In this document: piece after piece, positions 58,968 to 64,000 of the stretch
How the letters are laid out: each line of letters starts with the position of its first letter
Numbering within the stretch: the stretch's first letter is position 1
Notes under the pieces: model-generated
Seen by the model: only the letters and a program-made list of their open reading frames with translations
Database searches by the model: none
Told to the model about the DNA's origin: nothing
Translations under genes and position numbers: made by a program
Source of the DNA: Adenophora triphylla var. japonica
Taxonomy: Eukaryota > Streptophyta > Magnoliopsida > Asterales > Campanulaceae
Assembly (NCBI GenBank): GCA_022495995.1
Contig: JAFEMH010000079.1
Location: 620,001 to 684,000 of the forward strand
DNA length: 64,000 bases
Direction of reading: 5' to 3'

Positions 58968-59566
58968 TGTTTTGGTCAAATTTCAACAAGTATCTTTGAT
59001 GGTAAGAAAAATGACTAAAGTGATATGAATCTGGGTACAATGATTATCAAGTTGAATAGAAATGAACACAAGGATTTTTACGAGGAAATCCCTAGAACAA
59101 CTTGTTCGCCGGCATAAAATCTCGGGAGGTTTAGGAACCTACCTTGACCAAAAGTTTACTAAGTATTTTTGTGATTACAGAGCTAGGAGCGTATAGAAGG
59201 GAACTTAAGCTAGTGAAAAAACGTGTGTGAAATACAAGTGTTCTATCCCCTTTATACCTCTTTACAACGGCTAATTACAAAGAAAATATTAAGCCTAGAA
59301 TCTCGGAGGTAAGGTTGATCTTGTTGAGACATTATCGCCATTTTGTTGATTGAGGGGATAATGATCCGTTGCTGGATATGTTGATGAAGAAAACGTCATT
59401 GAATTGGTCTCCTATCTTTTTGACACGTTCCCTGAAAAATAGGGTTAACGTAACAATAGTTCAACCTGCGAATGATCAAGATGCAAATAGGAGAACTCAA
59501 GTTGTTAGTACCAAGATGCTAGGTGCAAGTTGTAAACAAGTTGATTTAAAAACGTAGGGCCCAACA
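58968..59566 (-). repeat. Gypsy G 5' LTR
   Basis: 599 bp, the same length as the LTRs at 25118, 29691, 34264 and 48401. Private differences include GTATCTTT, GAAATCCC and AACGTCATTG. It serves as an outgroup for ordering the array copies. Confidence 0.93.
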
Positions 59567-59571
59567 ATAGT

Positions 59572-60043
59572 TACCTTATATAGTAACTAATATGATTAAC
59601 TAATACTTTTAATAGTAATAGTTAACATATATATAATAACTATTATGATTAAATAATATTATTAATAGTAATAGTTAACATATATTGTAACTATAATACT
59701 ATTACTTAACCTATATAGTAAACTAATACTATTTATAATAATAGTTAACATATATAGTAACTATTATAGTTAACTAATACACTTAATAGTAGTAGTTAAC
59801 TTATAAAGTAACTATTATAGTTAACTAATACTATTAATAGTAATAGTTAACATATATAGTAACTATTATAGTTAACTAATACTATTAATAGTAATAGTTA
59901 ACATATATAGTAACTATCATAGTTAACTAATACAATTAATAGTAATAGTTAACTTATAAAGTAACTATTATAGTTAACTAATACTATTAATAGTAATAGT
60001 TAACCGATATAATAACTATTATTATTAACTAATAGTATTAGCT
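59572..60043. repeat. 51-bp tandem repeat array
   Basis: AT-rich repeats built on AGTAATAGTTAAC, TATAGTAACTATTATAG and TTAACTAATACTATTAAT. Clear unit starts at 59788, 59839, 59890, 59941 and 59992 give an exact period of 51. More diverged units lie to the left, about nine in all. The target duplication of G (ATAGT) is at the left edge of this array. Confidence 0.9.
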
Positions 60044-60059
60044 AATTAGGACAATACCA

Positions 60060-60164
60060 AAAGTCATATAGATTTTGGGATAGTGATGGCGTGGCTTCTC
60101 CAAAATCAAGAGTTTGCCTAAACTTGTCCATGTGGCGAAGCCATAGCCCTCCTCACCAACTTTA

Positions 60165-60195
<31 letters not shown>

Positions 60196-60416
60196 GATTT
60201 GCCAGCCCTTGTCAAGGGTAATTTTCTCAGGCAATGCCAAGTAAATGGATACATGGTCCTCGCCACCACGTTTTACGTCACCATTCGGGTACACAACCAA
60301 CTTCCTATAACATGGAACACATTTATATCTCAATTCCAGTAAAACTTTGATGATGCAGGAATGTGTTTTGGGCTTAGGTATTGTGTCCAGCGAATGATTG
60401 AGCTGACTCCGTGACC
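60060..60416 (-). pseudogene. MATH (TRAF-like) domain gene fragment
   Basis: On the minus strand KLVVYPNGDVKRGGEDHVSIYL and ALPEKITLDKGWQI match the core of plant MATH-domain proteins, which mediate protein-protein contacts. A plausible 3' splice site (TGTTATAG) precedes the KLVVYPNG exon. A (TA)n run at 60165-60196 replaces the next strand of the domain, and the upstream side runs into an LTR. It is therefore a broken host-gene remnant, the only one I recognise in the window. Confidence 0.6.
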
Positions 60417-61221
60417 TGCACACCACAAGAAAGAACCGTGAAACTGCGTCGGGGGTCTTCCGGCAAGCCCCTCCGGCGTGAGAATCAGCGAATGGACTGG
60501 AAAAGGATGTAAGAATTATGGAAAGTGCGTGTATACGTAAATATGCAGAAATGCATTACCTTTGTCCATGTTTCTGTTCCCACATTTATAGTGGATGTAG
60601 TGATATTAGGGTTTTCATCTGAACCGTTGGATTGGGTTGCTCCTATCCGTTGGATCATCCTGATTCCCTAGGCGTACAAGTGTCACGCCGTGATTGTTCC
60701 GCCTATGTAAGGACACTGTGGTGTCTGACATTGATAAGCAGCTTGCCTTATAGAGGAAAGTCAACCTGAGCGCCTTTTGGCATTATTACTGGTTATATGA
60801 TTGCACGTGTAACAAGGCCCTGTGGTAGGTCTGACATTATCCCAAATTAGCTAATTAATCAAGCTTGTTGAGGAAGCTAATTGAAGGGACGACCTTGGAG
60901 CTGTACGTCCATGAAGGTCGTCGTCTTATCAGGACTCGACGAGCGAATGGACGAGCGAGTCAGATCGCTCAGTGGCGACGACCCTCGTTCCATACTGGAG
61001 TAGGCTTAGAAGGGAAGGCTCGTCGTCAGAGGGGTTTGGAAGGGAAGGCTCATCGTCAGACGGGCTTGGTCGCTCACTGGCGACGACCGCCATCTAATGT
61101 ATCGACGAGTCACGCCTCCTAACCTTGATGGGCCTCATTGGTCTTGATCCTTTTGTGGGCTTGGTAACCCATAGCTCATAGATAAGTATTGGGCCAGGCC
61201 CATAACAAAATATACCGTTCA
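60417..61221 (-). repeat. Probable 3' LTR fragment of an unidentified element
   Basis: On the minus strand a purine tract (AGTTGGGGGCCAC, plus 61222-61234) is followed by TGAACGGTATATTTTG, an LTR start. A TATA-like CTATAAATG is near 60588-60598. The left end TGCACACC at 60417 is an estimate. Repeats of CGACGAGCG and GGCGACGACC at about 60935-61085 resemble the palindrome clusters of other LTRs. The element's internal part is missing: about 90 bp later element F begins. Confidence 0.45.
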
Positions 61222-61315
61222 GTGGCCCCCAACTCATGGGTCGTCTTGACGGGTCAGGAGTTGTCGTTTTCCCTCCAAGGTCATCCGTACGACCGTCAAT
61301 TTTGAATTTTGAATT

Positions 61316-62871
61316 ATGATGATGTCAGTATCGAGATAGACTTATTTGTAATGTCATTTTCATTTATATATGAGATTATTACTTTGATTATTATATGTGT
61401 TTGCATGTTTACTTTAATAATCGTGTCCCTAGTTCTTATGAAGCACTAGTATGAAGTCTAATGGATAATCATGTGATGATTATATGCATGGAGATGCACA
61501 TTAGATTCATGGGTACTTGTTAGAGAACAAGGTACTGGACTTGACCCATTATGAGATTTATGTCATGGTCGTATGTCATAAATAAATCTTATATAGTTAT
61601 ATCATTGATATCCTTTGACCTGAGATTATCATCGTCTTCCACTCGATGAATATTATGTTTGATATAGTTTAACGTTGTCTTTAACCGGATAACAATAAGG
61701 GCTATTATTGGCATGATATGATTCTTGTTGGGAAGAATGATAAGTCAAGATGGAAATTTGTCCCTCGTAAAGAGAGATGTTTGCTAGGCCACTCGTAAGT
61801 AAGATTGATGTAGTGCACGGCTATGCCCGAATGAATTAATGTGATTAATATCATTCGATTGATCAATTTACTTAGTAACGAGAAAGCATTGAACAAAATG
61901 AGTTGACGTGGACCATGACTCATGTTCAATATAACATCGTGTGACAAAGGGATTGTGATATGTTCTATGTAGGAAAATCGAACTTGATATTATATTAATT
62001 GGGTAGGCATGATGGCTTGCTAGAGTCCGCTCATGTCTTATGAGGATCGATGTGATCTAACTCATTGCCAACTTAATATAGTCCTATGGGGTCACACGCA
62101 TCGAACGAATTGTCAAAAATGAAGAATATGGAGGTTTTGTTCTCAGGGGACGACTCGTCTCCAGGCCTGAACTAACTATTCCCTTGGCCTGGGATGAATG
62201 ATTCAGAGGAAGAATCCTGAGGGACGACTCGTGCCCATGGGGACGAGTCGTGCCCATAGGGACGACTCGTGCCCTGGGCTTGAGTTAACTATTCCCCTTA
62301 AGGGGGACGCCAGAATCAGAGCATCGTGGCAAGGGGACGACTCGTGCCCTGGGGGACGAGTCATCCCGTCGGCGCTGGACTGACACGAATTTGACTTAAA
62401 ATTAGGGTTTTGCAAAGGGCTTTTATTTATAACGTATAAATACAAACCCTTAGTTGCCCTAGCAGTCATTCTATGTTTTTGGGTTTAGAGAAACACAAAA
62501 AGAGAGAGATTTTCAATTGTGAATTGAGAAATCAAATCAATCCAATTCCATTATTCTTCATCGATTGAAAAGAGTTTCAATCAAGGATCTAGCAATCCGC
62601 CTAGAATTGTTCTAGGGTTCGTTCAACGCGTGGATACACATAGAGGATCTTCGCTATTCAAGATCTTTCGTTCGTGATTCAAGAATCGTTCATCGAAGAT
62701 TTGCTAGTTCTTCAATCTGGAGTTGGAACGCGTTTATCAACGACAAAAGCACACAAGTTTAGTAATTCTAAATCATTCTTCTTAATTAATCATCTAGAAC
62801 GGATCCTAGGGCTCCGGGTTTTCGAGTTAATTTGCATTATTCCGCTGCGCATGGACCCTCGAAACCCAACA
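61316..62871 (+). repeat. Element F 5' LTR (D family, diverged)
   Basis: Homologous to the D LTR read on the minus strand (GGATAATCATGTGATGATTA, GGGTACTTGTTAGAGAACAA, TTCCGCTGCGCATGGACCC). It ends AAACCCAACA. Its start is unclear because the first bases differ from TGTTGGTGTTATG. Palindromic GACGACTCGT and GACGAGTCGT units are at 62149-62369. A TATA-like CGTATAAATAC follows at 62434-62444. Confidence 0.85.
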
Positions 62872-63779
62872 GTGGTACCAGAGCCCCATTCATGATGTTT
62901 ATATTAGATTATCATGATAATTATATCATGTGATTATGTTAATTTTCATGATGAATATGATTTAGAACATGATTTTATATGAGAATTGCTTGTGGAAGTA
63001 ATTGTATATTTTGATATACCATGATTGTGAATTGAATTATGTGATTAATGTGATTAATCTATAATATGGGTTTTGATGTATTACTTAGTATATAGGCTGG
63101 AAGCCAAAATCTTCCCCACAGGCACTTATGGGAAGTGTGGGATAACTTTGGAATACGATGCCACGTACTAGTAATTACACATCAAATGTGATTTGTGTTG
63201 CATCATTCTATGTTCATAATTATGCTCATATAATTTTCATGAATCAACGTTGCCATGTTAATTGATAAACATGAAAATTGAACCTTCATTGAAATTTGAG
63301 TTTGTCTATGCCACCCAAGTTTAAACACTTGTGAGTATACGGATAGTTTTATGTAGGCTACGCCACAACGAGGTACATTAATTCTATCTTTGTATGATCA
63401 AGATGAGCAAACGGTGATTGCTATACGTTTAAAATGGTTGAACTCAATTAGGCTATCAAAACAGTTTTGGGCATAAGGCATAAGATGAGATTGAAACATG
63501 TGACATATGATGTCTATAATCTCATAAAGGATCTAAGAGTCATATGTTGATATGATTGATAAATGTTATCTACCTTTTTAGTTTAATTTTGAGCAGTCGT
63601 GCCATAGCCGACTTGAAATTAAATTAAAGTTGGGTCTTAGCCTATTAAATTATATTATGCATGTTTGTATAAGAAGGTTATATAATTTAGTGGGAGTATT
63701 TATGAAATACGTTAATTAATCTCTTAAATGAAATTGGTACTTATATGTGTTCATATTTGTTGCATATCTTTGTAGATCA
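62872..63779 (+). other. Element F primer site and leader
   Basis: TGGTACCAGAGCCCC (62873-62887) begins two bases after the LTR and is a variant tRNA-Met primer site. The leader has no gene. It is homologous in its last 400 bases to the D leader (TTTTGGGCATAAGGCATAAG, GATCTAAGAGTCATATG). Confidence 0.8.
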
Positions 63780-64000
63780 ATGGCTGTTAACACTAATCAA
63801 ATCTGTCACTGCGATCAGTCCTTGAGAAGGACAAGTTAGAAGAGAATGGCAACAACTATGTGGATTGGATCCGCAGTTTGGGAATTGTTCTCAAACAGGA
63901 AAGGAAGTTGTATATTCTCGATGGACCCGTTCCACCCGAGCCTGCTGCTAATGCAACTAAAGCTGAAAAGGATCAACATAAGAAACATGTGGATGATTCT
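63780..64000 (+). pseudogene. Element F gag, 5' part, runs off the window
   Basis: ATG at 63780 gives MAVNTNQI. About 35 bases on, the conserved gag sequence continues in another frame without stops to the window end: SVLEKDKLEENGNNYVDWI, RSLGIVLKQERKLYILD, PVPPEPAANATKAEKDQHKK. The same place is out of frame in element D (near ACTGCGATC-GTCC). The frameshift could be old in the family or could reflect a repeated sequence error. Confidence 0.82.

Larger units (their letters stand above)
48401..59566 (-). mobile_element. Ty3/Gypsy element G (Tat-like), full length with TSD
   Basis: Minus-strand element bounded by 599-bp LTRs (48401-48999, 58968-59566) and target duplication ATAGT (48396-48400, 59567-59571). 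The LTRs differ at about 5 positions. Order on the minus strand: 5' LTR, primer site, gag, PR, RT, two RNase H regions, IN, a tandem-repeat spacer, the antisense gene, PPT, 3' LTR. The extra RNase H and the antisense ORF are known Tat-lineage traits. Nine in-frame nonsense codons and no frameshift are seen in gag-pol. Confidence 0.94.

Noticed and set aside
60865..61122. 85-residue open frame with RRPS-GLEGKA repeats
   Set aside because: Translation of short CGACGAG/GGCGACGACC repeats in a probable LTR.
1..64000. tRNA, rRNA or snoRNA genes
   Set aside because: Apart from the short primer sites matching a tRNA 3' end, I found no complete RNA gene.

Overview
The window is plant nuclear DNA, almost certainly angiosperm heterochromatin. 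It is built almost entirely from nested LTR retrotransposons plus MITEs. No complete host gene is visible. The evidence is Ty1/Copia polyproteins in the plant order (gag, PR, IN, RT, RNase H), a Ty3/Gypsy element of Tat type with an intron-containing antisense gene, and Stowaway-type MITEs. I see no rRNA, tRNA or CRISPR. I cannot name the species. The letters Z, A, B, C, D, F, G and H are my own labels. All divergence figures are counts by eye.

Layout. 1-3.1 kb: 3' part of a plus-strand Copia element (Z). 3.1-4.6 kb: AT-rich DNA without genes. 4634-16488: minus-strand Copia A (TSD ATTGA), carrying a MITE at 7522-7762 and a nested plus-strand Copia C at 9104-14178 (TSD AATAC). 16.5-17.26 kb: flank. 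17262-23319: minus-strand Copia B (TSD GGAGG). 23424-52529: four tandem copies of a unit of about 4.57 kb. Each unit holds three MITEs, the 3' LTR of Gypsy G and G's multi-exon antisense gene. The fourth unit is split by Copia D (37483-47045, TSD ACTAC) and by a solo LTR H (49645-51013, TSD CTTAT). Unit 4 continues into the rest of G (whole element 48401-59566, minus strand, TSD ATAGT). Beyond it lie a 51-bp tandem array, a MATH-domain gene fragment, an LTR fragment, and the 5' end of a plus-strand Copia F related to D, which runs off the window.

How the parts relate. G inserted first. Its 3' end plus about 1.7 kb of flank was then amplified to four copies through one identical junction. D and H entered the last copy later. 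All polyproteins are interrupted, but most RT active sites remain intact. Two features stand out. First, nearly every LTR, from unrelated families, carries a cluster of CG-centred palindromes, usually just upstream of a TATA-like box. Second, many differences between otherwise near-identical copies fall at CAG/CTG trinucleotides, which suggests a systematic consensus error and not true mutation.
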